Assembly (NCBI GenBank): GCA_024336345.1
Contig: JANFOG010000002.1
Coordinates: 2,232,001-2,296,000 of the forward strand
From: Mariannaea sp. PMI_226
Lineage: Eukaryota > Ascomycota > Sordariomycetes > Hypocreales > Nectriaceae
Direction: 5' to 3'
DNA length: 64,000 nt
Part shown: positions 25,275 through 35,707 of the stretch, in pieces
Position numbering within the stretch: position 1 is the stretch's first letter
Layout: the number at the start of each line of letters is the position of its first letter
Notes under the pieces: generated by a model
Database searches by the model: none
Seen by the model: only the letters and a program-made list of their open reading frames with translations
What the model was told of the DNA's origin: nothing
Translations under genes and position numbers: made by a program

Positions 25275-25895
25275 TTTTGTGCGGCCATTCCTTGCAACGG
25301 AGGATGGAATCCGGGTAGTTGACGCGCATTTGTATGGCGTAGTTTGCTTTATCTTGGGAGCCCATGGGTTGGCGTTCTGCATTTTGATTGATGATGAGAT
25401 GGCTGGATTTGAGTTATGGCCTATTCGCATATGGACTTTTTGATTAGCGTGAGCATGAGCATTTATTATGTCCTTTTTTTTTCTTTTTTTCTTTTGGGGG
25501 TTGGATTGGATTTGGTTGGATCCATTGCAATTTGTTGTCGTAAAGATGAGAGAGACCAATTCTCACAAGGTGGTGGATGTGATTAATTCTCGTGGTGTGT
25601 ATACATATGTACGACTAAAATGGCATCAAGAGTTCGCTGTTGCCGAATATACCCAACTTCAAATGAATTTCTCAAGGGACTGATGAAGTTGAATTTAACT
25701 TGCTGGGGGTGCATCAGCATGGTGGGGTTCACACTCCTCCCTCACGTAACCAGTATCCCACCTTCATAATCCTCCATCATCGGCTATCTATTGTTTGTGT
25801 GTGTGTGTGTCTCTCTCTCTCTCTCTTCTCCTCTCTCCCACTTATCAAGTCAAGCCAGCCCTCCCAAATCGAGCTTTCTCCTCTGGTCCGCAACC
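25275..25895. other. Spacer with GT/CT microsatellite before HCS1
   Basis: The 3' region of the DUF202 gene is followed by the HCS1 leader. A GT run at about 25794-25810 passes directly into a CT run ending near 25829, giving a pyrimidine-rich leader 70-100 nt before the HCS1 start codon. No gene is seen. Confidence 0.5.
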
Positions 25896-28456
25896 ATGAC
25901 CTCGAGAGAGCCCACTGATATCCCCAGCTTTGCCAGCACCCAACTCGCCCTGCTCGACCGCGAGCTACAAAGCGAGATACTCGAGACCAGCAGCCTCATC
26001 TCCAACCACAGTCCGACAGCCCTCCAGCGCGCCGGCCTTGCGCTGACTAACCTCGTCGTCTCCGGACAGCGGACGGGTCTCGGCGGCCGCACCGTGCTGG
26101 AGCTCGGGCCCGATGCCGCTACCGCATCCCGCCCCGACGACGGTCTGCCCGAGCATGGCCTTCGGACTGGCGACATTGTGCTTGTCGCTGAGCAGCCGGC
26201 GGGGAGCGCGAAGAAGCGTGAGGTCAAGGATTTGGAGCGTAAAGGCGCACGAGGAGTGATTACGAGGGTGCAGAAGGCCTGGGTCAGCGTAGCGCTCGAT
26301 GAAGGCAAAGAAGAGGTTTCATTTTCTGGGAGGGTGTGGGCAGTCAAGTTGGCGGATGAAGTGACTTATAAACGGTATGAAATGGACAAAAAAAAAAACC
26401 GATCCCTATCTCGCATGTAATAGTTTGATCTCATTCTGATGCCTTACAGGATGAACTGGACAATGGACAAGCTGCAAAAGATGCAAGAGGCGGAATACTC
26501 GAGCTTCATCAGAGTATTGTTTGGCCTCTCAAGTCCATCACCAGTTCCTCGAGAACTGTCCACAGATGACAATGTGGGAAATCTGGAGTGGTTTGACCCA
26601 ACACTTAACGATTCTCAGAAAGACGCTATCCGCTTTGCCTTGGCTTCTCGTGAGGTGGCGTTAATCCATGGTCCTCCTGGGGTGAGCAAAGATGCTGAAT
26701 GAGGCAGGCCTGCCCTTTTTGAGGTATGCTGACTTACCCATTGCTAGACAGGAAAAACACACACGCTTATTGAGCTTATTCGGCAGATGATCAAGCTTGA
26801 GCAGAGAATATTGGTCTGCGGACCTTCCAATATCTCCGTCGACAACATTGTCGAGCGTCTTTCCTCGCACAAGATCCCTATCCTTCGTCTAGGCCACCCC
26901 GCCCGCCTTCTCCCATCAGTTCTGAACCACTCTCTTGACGTGCTCACGCAGACCTCCGAGGCGGGGGCCATTGTGAAGGATGTGAGGGCTGAGATGGATG
27001 CTAAACAGGCTTCCATCAAAAAGACGAAAAGCGGCAAGGAGCGAAAGGCCATCTATGCTGACCTCAAGGAGTTGCGGAAAGAATATCGCGAGCGCGAGCG
27101 TCGATGTGTTAGCAATCTGATCGGTGGTAGCAAAGTTGTTCTTGCGACGCTTCATGGAGCAGGGGGTTACCAATTGCGCAACGAACAGTTTGACGTTGTC
27201 ATCATCGACGAAGCAAGCCAGGCTCTCGAGGCTCAGTGCTGGGTCCCATTACTCTCAGCGAATAAAGTCGTCTGTGCCGGCGACCACTTGCAACTCCCTC
27301 CAACCATCAAATCCACAAACTCCAAGGTCAAGCTAGAGGCAAGGGAGGGAGCCACACTTACCAAGGGGGTGGCACTCGAGACCACTCTCTTTGATCGTCT
27401 TCTGGCATTGCATGGTCCATCCATCAAACGGATGTTGACCACCCAGTATCGGATGCATGAGAAAATCATGCGTTTTCCGTCTGACGAATTGTACGAATCG
27501 AAACTGATTGCTGCAGACGCTGTGAAACATCGACTTCTTAAGGACTTGAACTATAAAGTCCAAAACACCGAAGACACCAGTGAGCCTCTCATCTTCATTG
27601 ACACACAAGGCGGAGACTTCCCAGAGCGAAATGAAGAGGATGACAAGGAGAACCCCAGGAAAGGAAGGGCCAACTTGCACGGAGAAAGCAAAAGCAATGA
27701 GATGGAGGCACTGCTTGTGAAGCAGCATGTGAAGCAATTGGTTGATGCCGGAGTGCGACCAGAAGATATCGCTGTCGTGACTCCTTATAATGCACAGGTA
27801 CGTTCCAACATGCCAACAGAGCAGAGGGGGAGAGAAGGGTTGAAAATGTCCTCTCTTGTTCAGAAGAGTTTTAATGTTAACTCTTGACAATGAAGCTTGC
27901 TATTTTGGCTCCCCTCAAGGAGCAGTTTCCCGGCATAGAGCTGGGAAGTGTCGATGGTTTCCAGGGCCGCGAGAAAGAGGCTGTTATTGTCAGCCTAGTG
28001 CGGAGCAATTCAGAGGGCGAAGTTGGTTTCCTGGGAGAAAGGCGTCGGCTCAACGGTGAGAATTTCGATTTTGGTTTCTCCTCTTTCCCCATCTTATCTA
28101 TTCTGTTCTTGAGAGCAATGTGGCATTCGCGGACTATTCAAAGGTTTCAATCTAATGTGAGGGAACTCTAGTGGCAATGACACGACCGAAGCGATCTTTG
28201 ACAGTGATTGGAGACTCAGAGACGGTCCAGAGGTGAGAAAAGACATTGTTTTCACTGATATTCCATGCCGTTTTCGCAGCTGTATTGTTCAGTTCGATGG
28301 CTGCTCCGCATATATTGGTTCAGCCAGTTGCTCTGAGGATAAGGGCTTTGCTAACAAAAAATGTGCCATAGGGGCAGCAATTTTTTGAAGAAATGGATGC
28401 AGTTCCTCGAAGACAACGCCGACTTACGCTATCCAGACATCTCGACGGTGGCCTAG
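25896..28456 (+). CDS. HCS1: DNA helicase of the Hcs1/SMBP2 (IGHMBP2) family
   Basis: This is an SF1B helicase related to yeast Hcs1 (DNA polymerase alpha-associated helicase A) and human IGHMBP2. Six exons (25896-26374, 26450-26681, 26748-27797, 27896-28055, 28172-28232, 28372-28456) join in frame to give 688 residues. Walker A GPPGTGKT is at 234-241 and is split by intron 2 between GPPG and TGKT. Further motifs are GPSNISVDN (Ia), VIIDEASQ (II), [10 protein letters not shown] (III), TTQYRMH (IV), [12 protein letters not shown] (V) and VAMTRPKR (VI). The N-terminal 160 residues match the beta-barrel 1B-like region of the family. There is no R3H or zinc finger at the C-terminus, as in yeast Hcs1 and unlike the animal protein. 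The intron 3 acceptor at 27895 was chosen because it restores the family frame; a nearby AG is possible. Confidence 0.93.
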
Positions 28457-31400
28457 AAGGGACGAAGGCCGCAAACCGATTATCGTGATGGTGCTGATTG
28501 CAAAATTAAGAGCTGCGCAGTGCCTCTGATTTACTGAGAAATGGATTGGCATAGAAGGTGGGAGAAGACCACCCATTTATTGCTTATAGCATGACAACCC
28601 TTGACACTAAGAGCAGATGCAATGCCAGTGTTACCTAGACTTCGTTGCCCATTCGGTGCATCATGCGCTCTTCGTCTACCTCAGATATCTATGGCCGAAA
28701 GCGCAGGATTATTATCCAGGCCCAGTGCCCTCACACATAGGCAAACTTTTCGCGATATCTAGAGAATGGTGCAAGTGGTTTGTGGCGCAAAAGATTTCGA
28801 GGATGGAAGTCTATCTGAGCGTTTATTTCCACCCTTGGTCGCTTGCTGTTCTCAACATCCTTGCATGCGTTTCAGGTTATTCGGTGTGGGACTAGACGCC
28901 ATGGAGGGGAACTGCCATCCTAGCCCGTGTTCGTACACAATTCTCGATTGCTTCATCCCGGGAATCGTGATATCGTCAACTAGGAACCAATCCTCTCCCG
29001 TAAACTTGAAATAAGTAAAGTGTGTCTGAAGGTGATCTCCGCGCTATCCGCCATCACGAACCGAGTCTAAGACATACATATGTTAACCAATCCAACTTTG
29101 CTATCCGACTTGGCGAGACCTGTCGGACGCCCAATGACGCATGATATTTCTGCGGAGAATTGAGACACGTTGGAGCCTCAAACCGGAAAACCTCGGTCGG
29201 AGAACTGATGCGTCAAGTCGCAAGATTTGTTGCCAGCAGAGTTGTAGTAGTTTTTGCCACCAAATGGCTAATGCAATTGTTGCTCCATCGCTGATGCTGA
29301 GGCATGCGTCCCAACCACCTTATTATCGGGTGGGTGTGTTGAGGAGGATGTTATTCACTCCGTATTATGCTGGGATAATAGCCAGTCAGGCAAGCGAACA
29401 AGGTTCAACTTATCCAGTCAATGTTCAATATGGTCTGTTTTGAATTCTCTATGGACGGACTTCATCTTATGCAGCATTGAGAGGTGCTGCTAGTGGATTC
29501 AGGGACCCCTGACCTGTACAGTACGGTAAGTACGTGGCACGCCGATATCGAGTCGCTGTGGACGAAGCAGCGATGTTGACCTGGAACCATGCACAGCATA
29601 GCGCTTATGCCAACCACTTATATTCCACGCACAGGATCCGCGAGTTGGGGAAGGATCTCTTTCATGCAAACAGAAAAAAAAAAAATTCGCCTACGCGGTA
29701 CTTCACCCGAAAGTGTAGGTTGACGAACGCGGAACATGTGCCCCGGGCAGGATCATATGTAGCTAAGTTCAGAGTGACGAGATTGGGCCCTAAAAAGCAC
29801 GCAGTGGCATCACTCATTAGTGTTATATCGTCTCTAATATTGGCTGAGCTGGCGATGCTAGATGGGATGGTTACGGTGATAGAGATCATTAGTAGGCCGG
29901 GCTAATGTTGTCAGTGAGTTTTGGCCAAGAGAAATCCAGAATCGTCTGAATCGTTGGCTCATCTAGCTTTTCTGCAGAGAGCGTGTTGAGCTGATAATCA
30001 TTTCTCACTTGAGAATGTGTTCTGGTTCCGACGTTGTTATATCCCAGCATCTTATCAGCACCCAAGCCAAGCCCTCGCAAGGAAGAAGTGGAGAATCACA
30101 AGAGGTAAATCCGTTCCCTGATGTTTGGTGTTTGCTTTTTGGGGGGCACCGCTAACTAACGCGATGCAAGTCACTGAACAAGTCTAGCTGTGATTGGAGG
30201 TTTGGTGAGCCGAGATTTTGAAGACTGCCTTGCGTGTGGCTGCAATACTTCAATACTTTCACGCAGGCGATTGAGGTGATTCGTCCGGTAGAAGATGGGT
30301 GTTACTTCGCGCTTTGAATACGTTCGTCCGTAAGGAGTAGATCCGAAGCATGTGTGGCTAACTCAGGTAGTGAAATGAGTGAAGCGAGACGAGCAGCAAG
30401 TGTTGAGGGGTGTCAAGTCACTCAAGCTCCAGAGGTGTTTGATAAGTCTGGTGTTGAAGGCTCACTGTCTCATCGCTGATTGAGCTGAAGGCAGTGAGTG
30501 ATTGTCCAACAAAGCCGCCTGCCTTAGGTAAGGTAAGGTAAGGTAGGTTGGCACATTAGGTACTTACCTCCTTCACTAGCCCATACCTTGATTGGTCGAG
30601 ACCCACCTTAGCTTACAGCTCCCTCAGGTACAGCTCAATAGCCCAGCAAAGGCGCCAACCTGACACGTGCCTTACCTTAGGTAGGTACCTACCTATCCAA
30701 GCCTAAAACACTACCACCAATCTGGTGTATAGGTCCCTAAAGCAGGTACCTACCTACCAAGGTAGGAGCCAGGGAGGAGCAGGAATGAATGTTCCTAAAC
30801 CTAAAGGAGAAATCGGATACGAGCAAGCTAAGGCAGGAGAACCCATCTTGTTCTTTGAGACAACTTCCTACCTCCTGCTCTCCTAGGAACAGACGAGAGT
30901 GAAGCTGAGGAATGATGGCTGACTCAAGGGAAAAGAATTTTGCCAAATGTAGGCAAGTATGTCAGTAATGTCAGTAGGTAGTAAGTTTATCAACTCTTTG
31001 ATGTGCAACCTACCTAAACAACACGAGGTGCAAATTACAATGAGACAGGCAGCCCGAGCAGGCGTGGGCTTGCGGCTGACGGTTTGTTATGGCCTATGCT
31101 GTACGGACTACAGATCACGCAGTACCCATCCTGCCGTTCCTTGCAGGCACCAACAAGGAGTCATCATACAGGACATACTCCCTTGTGTAGTAGCTTCTTT
31201 TGTCCAACTCCATCAGAGGTAAGGGGGGGAAGCAAGATAGCCGCCACTAACGGTATGCCACATTATGAAGTGTTATCTTACGCACAGTCAGATGCTTAAC
31301 TTCGGTACCTGCCTTACTAAAGTACTTTACAAAGTATGCATCCCTCAAGTTGAAGTGAAAGTAAACATCAGGTACAAAGCAGTTAGCCTTGTTACTGCAA

Positions 31401-32961
31401 TGCCACTTTGCGAACTGCACCACAAACCTACCTGTCGTTCAGATCTTCGCACCATGGGTATTGGAAGCCGGCCTTACCAACGGACCGAGGGGCGGCAAGC
31501 GAAGACATATCCAAGAATCCCCAGTTCTAGTGCTACAAAGCCTCACTCAATAGTCGCTCGGAGTCTCTCACAGCGAGCTGCAAGAGACTGCCACGGACCA
31601 AGCCCAACACAGTCCAGGGTCCAAGAGGCCAGAAACCATGGTCTGGGGCGCAGTGACCAGGCCATGCATGCACTGTCTCTGCTCTCTGCTCTTTGCTCTC
31701 TGCTCTGAATCCGGCGAACGGAGTACCCCGTGCTCGCCGTCCGAGACAAAACCTCAGAGCTTCACGATCTCACACATACCCCTGGTCGGGCAGATACCAA
31801 CCTAGGAAGGCTGAATAGAAATGGCCAGGACCCTCGAAGGGGCCTCTGCGTCTGGCAGCAGTTTTGCCTGTTCAGTCCATGGGATGACACGCCACCGGCC
31901 CGCACCAACCAACCGAGACGCCGTTTGACCTTGAGATCCCCCCCTGTCTTCTCAAGTCTGAACGGCCTAATTACTGTCTCCCGTTATGACGGACTGGGCC
32001 CAAGCCCGCCTCGACACATGGCAGATATATCCTCTAGCCTCAAGCGAGACTGGTGAGATGCGGCTATCGAGAGCACCGCAAGTCCACCACCGTATTGCAC
32101 CGCACTGGCCGGACACCAAAGCACGCCAAAGCACGCCAGACACCTGACGCAACTTGACGCTCTGGAACGCTACTCCACAGCATGCCCCACGACCGCCTGG
32201 GTCGTGAACTCGAACCGGCCTGCCCCTCCGTCGTTGATGCTCTCAAGATACCCTGTTCACCGCTGCTGCGACTCTGCTTCTTCGCTGCTGCAAAGCAACC
32301 CGACCAGCTTCTTGGTTGCTCCCCGCTTCCTCCATCCTGGTTCAATCTCCCCCCCTTTTGTCGTCCCTAGTCATCCGACGTGGCATTGGAAGCTCCTCGT
32401 CCACAGCTCATCCTCCGTATCATGTACACCCCAACTACCACACATTGGACATTAATAGGTCTGGGCCACCCACCACCATTCAATGTCCGCCCGACGCTCG
32501 AAGCCCGCTCTTGTTTCAAGCCTCCTCTTCCTGTCTTGCTTTGTTTTTCTTTCTTATCCTCTTTACCCTTTCCTGTTCCTGCACGGGTAAGGGCGAACCT
32601 ATCGTTATTATGCAATAGGTCCTACCGTTCGCTCCCTATCCCCCACACTCGTTTTTGCGGTCCGACAGCGTTATTCCTTACCCTTCTTCGGCCGTTTCTG
32701 ACCAAATTTTCCTCTCAAGTGACATTTTGCTCGCCATATGCACAATGATAGGCCTGGCTGCCCGGTGTAAATGAGCATGCATATAGAGAGCCTGCAACCT
32801 TGGGCCATTCCTTCATCGACATGTGCTTAAGCCTGGCGCCCATCATTCTATATACTTTTGACCTGCCCCTCTCACGTTCTCTCTTCAGCTCTGCGGAGCC
32901 CTTTTCCTCTCTTTCATTTTGATTATCGGTTGATCAGTTACAAACTTGGTAATTGGTCTCA
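28457..32961. other. 4.5-kb spacer without a supported gene
   Basis: The interval holds the HCS1 3' region, a mixed stretch at 28.6-30.2 kb, a cluster of AGGTAAGG/TAGGTACCTA motifs at 30.5-31.0 kb, and the probable promoter and CT-rich leader of the next gene at 32.2-32.96 kb, with a TATA-like TATATACTTT at 32851-32860. The longest frames (123-147 codons) start at non-ATG codons or show no domain. No tRNA T-arm with pairing stem was found. Confidence 0.5.
30523..30796. repeat. Cluster of TAGGTACCTA palindromes and AGGTA repeats
   Basis: Tandem GGTAA units occur at about 30530-30548. A perfect 18-bp palindrome built from TAGGTA and TACCTA lies at 30678-30695, and a related GGTACCTACCTACC segment faces GGTAGG at about 30744-30767. 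Similar TAGGTA/TACCTA words recur in other spacers of this window (near 43855, 44993, 49668, 51655, 56463 and 60870) but I did not notice them inside the coding exons. Confidence 0.7.
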
Positions 32962-35064
32962 ATGAAGAAGCCGTGGAAGTCGACCTCCAGCGCCGGTGGC
33001 AGTGCTCGACCCAGGACTGGTCCGCATACTATCCGTGGTCGCATTTCCGGACCTGTTCCTATTCCTAGTCCCATGGATAATGAGTTCTCCGTTCACAGCC
33101 CAGGCACGAATGTTGCAATGCAAATACACGCCGAGCTTAACGAATCGCAAACTGAGGGAAACCTCGCAACCCAAGAGGAGCACTCTTCGGATCCTCTGAC
33201 CCCCCAAACCAATTTACTACACGAATCCTCATATCACGGCAACCATGAGTTACGTAGCGTACAGCCAATCCCCTCGCCTGTGCCAGAGATGCAAGTTTCT
33301 CGCCCTCCAAGGACACAGCCTTCCAATACGGTTAGGCACTCGATAATTAGTGCAGATGCAATCCATCTCAAAGATAGGGATCGCCCATCACGCAAACAAT
33401 CGAAACTCCGAGGCGCCATTCGGAAATTCCTGGACCGCAAGAAAAAGCATCATCCCTACGATACCCCAAGCCATACAGATTCAGAAGTCGGTCCAATAGC
33501 ATCTACTAAGCAAGATGATGATGCTCCTATAACGAGCAGCAACCCCACCCATCAAAATGACCCAAGGCCGACAGATAGACCCGATCCTAGAACTCGAAGC
33601 CGACCCTTTCCTGGTGCCGAGTCCAAGCGCTCTGCTTCCCTTCCTATTACGGAGTTTGATCGAGCATTGCGATCTCATTCCATTCGTCCCGAAGATGTTC
33701 GCGCTATTGAGAGCGCACGAAATTCTCTGAGCGCTGAATTTGGACTCTCTCGACGACAAACTGGGCCTCCCAAACCCAAAGATGACAATTCTGGTGGCCT
33801 CTCGCCCCGCCCAGCAAGTAGCCAGGGTCGAGACAGCAGAGGCGCTCAGCATGATGATGACCCAAGTGAAATTGGACGTGCGATTACGAGCGATTACATG
33901 GGTTCCCGGCGCCGATCAAGAAGCTTATCAGGGTTGCCAGAGGTAGACGAGGATCATGACAGAATCCGACGGCGAAGCGATGAGATTCGTTATTGGAGAG
34001 AAAGCTATGATCCCGCTTTCATGTCGCCTGTTTCTTCCGATGCACCAGATGGCGAGGATAGCGCCGAGAGAGATGATGAAATTATTGAGGACGACGAAAT
34101 TGCGCATCAACCACTTCAACCGCCCCCAGAGCCTTTCAAATTTGACACTATCGCTACTTTGAAGCGGCTTGAAGGCTTAAAGGTCAAGCACACCTCAGAT
34201 CTAGAAACTCGCGTTTGCAATCTTGAATCGCGCGTGCACCGATTGGAGCAGGTTCTCGACCAGGCTTGCCGTTCTGACATCCAATTTCCGCCACAAGCCG
34301 AACCTCCTCGTAGGCCTGATTTCCTGGCTACCACGGAAATGGAGGACTTCGAATTTAATATCATCAGGCCTCGAACCTCACCAACAGGCGAGTTTTCTGA
34401 AGAGGATAAAGGAGAAGTTAGAACTCTCAGAAGACATAGGCAAGATATCTCTGCTGTGTCATTGGACCAGCCTACAACAGAACCTGCCTTTGGCACTTTG
34501 AGAGTCCCTGAGGCTTCAGTGCGACCAACATCTATGGCAACAATACGTGGAGTGAGCAGTCTTCCCGTGCTATCAAAAGATCCTGCGGGCTCATTCACGC
34601 TGGATCACTACGCTACCCTGTTGGCTCTAGTACATACAGAACGGTCTGCTCGAGAAGCGCTTGAGGCCCAGGTCAAACATCTTGGTTACCAACTTAGCAT
34701 CCTAGCCAAGTCAACTCCCGTCAGCAGAGATACGCAATATGATCCTCCTCCGACGGCAAAGTCTTTTGGAGACAAGTCAGCTTTCGACCATGACGATGAC
34801 GAGAACGAGGCCGAGATGAATAGGCTGATCGATACCCATACTAGGACTATCGATCCTGAAGACTCGGGAATCGGCACTGGCCATGGCGACGAAAGTGAGT
34901 ACTCGGAAGTATATGAAACTCCTCGGGAGGAAGGTCACAGTTTCGGTGCTTTTGGAGAGAACCTAAAAGAGGACCACAACAAAAAGTCGGCCAGGACTCT
35001 GAGCCTGTCTCAGATTACACACAAAAAGCAATCGATGCCGCAAAGCCTGCCACACGCTGTCTGA
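32962..35064 (+). CDS. Uncharacterised disordered protein with two coiled coils
   Basis: I do not recognise this gene. The single exon encodes 700 residues from the ATG at 32962 (the frame is open a few codons upstream without an ATG). Most of the chain is hydrophilic, rich in Ser, Pro, Arg and Asp, with basic clusters (about 140-165, including DRKKKHH) and acidic runs near 360-380. Two heptad-like segments stand out: about 405-440 (LETRVCNLESRVHRLEQ) and about 553-583 (ERSAREALEAQVKHLGYQL). There is no signal peptide, membrane helix or catalytic motif. The composition suggests a scaffold or regulatory protein with many phosphorylation sites, but this is inference only. The codon usage and the length of the uninterrupted frame make it a real gene. 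It converges with OCT1. Confidence 0.8.
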   Translation: MKKPWKSTSSAGGSARPRTGPHTIRGRISGPVPIPSPMDNEFSVHSPGTNVAMQIHAELNESQTEGNLATQEEHSSDPLTPQTNLLHESSYHGNHELRSVQPIPSPVPEMQVSRPPRTQPSNTVRHSIISADAIHLKDRDRPSRKQSKLRGAIRKFLDRKKKHHPYDTPSHTDSEVGPIASTKQDDDAPITSSNPTHQNDPRPTDRPDPRTRSRPFPGAESKRSASLPITEFDRALRSHSIRPEDVRAIESARNSLSAEFGLSRRQTGPPKPKDDNSGGLSPRPASSQGRDSRGAQHDDDPSEIGRAITSDYMGSRRRSRSLSGLPEVDEDHDRIRRRSDEIRYWRESYDPAFMSPVSSDAPDGEDSAERDDEIIEDDEIAHQPLQPPPEPFKFDTIATLKRLEGLKVKHTSDLETRVCNLESRVHRLEQVLDQACRSDIQFPPQAEPPRRPDFLATTEMEDFEFNIIRPRTSPTGEFSEEDKGEVRTLRRHRQDISAVSLDQPTTEPAFGTLRVPEASVRPTSMATIRGVSSLPVLSKDPAGSFTLDHYATLLALVHTERSAREALEAQVKHLGYQLSILAKSTPVSRDTQYDPPPTAKSFGDKSAFDHDDDENEAEMNRLIDTHTRTIDPEDSGIGTGHGDESEYSEVYETPREEGHSFGAFGENLKEDHNKKSARTLSLSQITHKKQSMPQSLPHAV

Positions 35065-35707
35065 CCGATTTCTTATTTGAGCCTCTTATTGTACGTTGGC
35101 CATATGATTATGATACGCTTCTCTAGCATTTACATTTGACGATCCCGCTTTGTTCGAATTTTACTTCCTTCTCGGAGGACGACACTCGTCGATGCATGCC
35201 ATTATCTATGGATGGAGTCAAGACACGAGGGTTCCCCTCTGGTCATTGCAATGCCGCGATTCATTTTGTCTCATCTTCCTCAACTCCTTCGTCCATCTCG
35301 ACGTTTTGTTATTTCTCGTTTGTCGTTCTAGCGCACGCACAGCCCGAGTGTTTTTCTGGCTGTTGCTATTTTTGTCTTCGCATGGTTCGGAGGCATTGTA
35401 CATTGCCCTGGTCGATGTCGCTCAATTTCCCTAGCCCTGTTATGTGAAAAGCCTCTCTAATGCAGTGCATTGACGTCTTAGCGGTTCACCCAAATCTGAC
35501 CATGACAGATAATGATGTCTTGGGTATATGCAGGTAGTTTAATGAATTCCAATGCGTTGCTAAAACAAAGGGGACACGCAACTCGTAAGCCGCATCCATG
35601 AAGATGACAAAGTGCTTTGATATGTTTACTTCTTTTATTTGCTTGTTATTTGTTCTTGTAAATGTAAATCTAGATGTCCCAGGCTTGAGATTGACTAAAG
35701 TGTCCAT
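35065..35707. other. Convergent spacer between the coiled-coil gene and OCT1
   Basis: Two 3' ends face each other across 643 bp. The sequence is T-rich on the plus strand and holds no supported gene. Short frames of about 95-120 codons run through it and extend into the OCT1 antisense strand. Confidence 0.5.

Noticed and set aside
29534..29905. 123-codon plus-strand frame in the spacer after HCS1
   Set aside because: It starts at GTG, has no family resemblance and no supporting splice sites.
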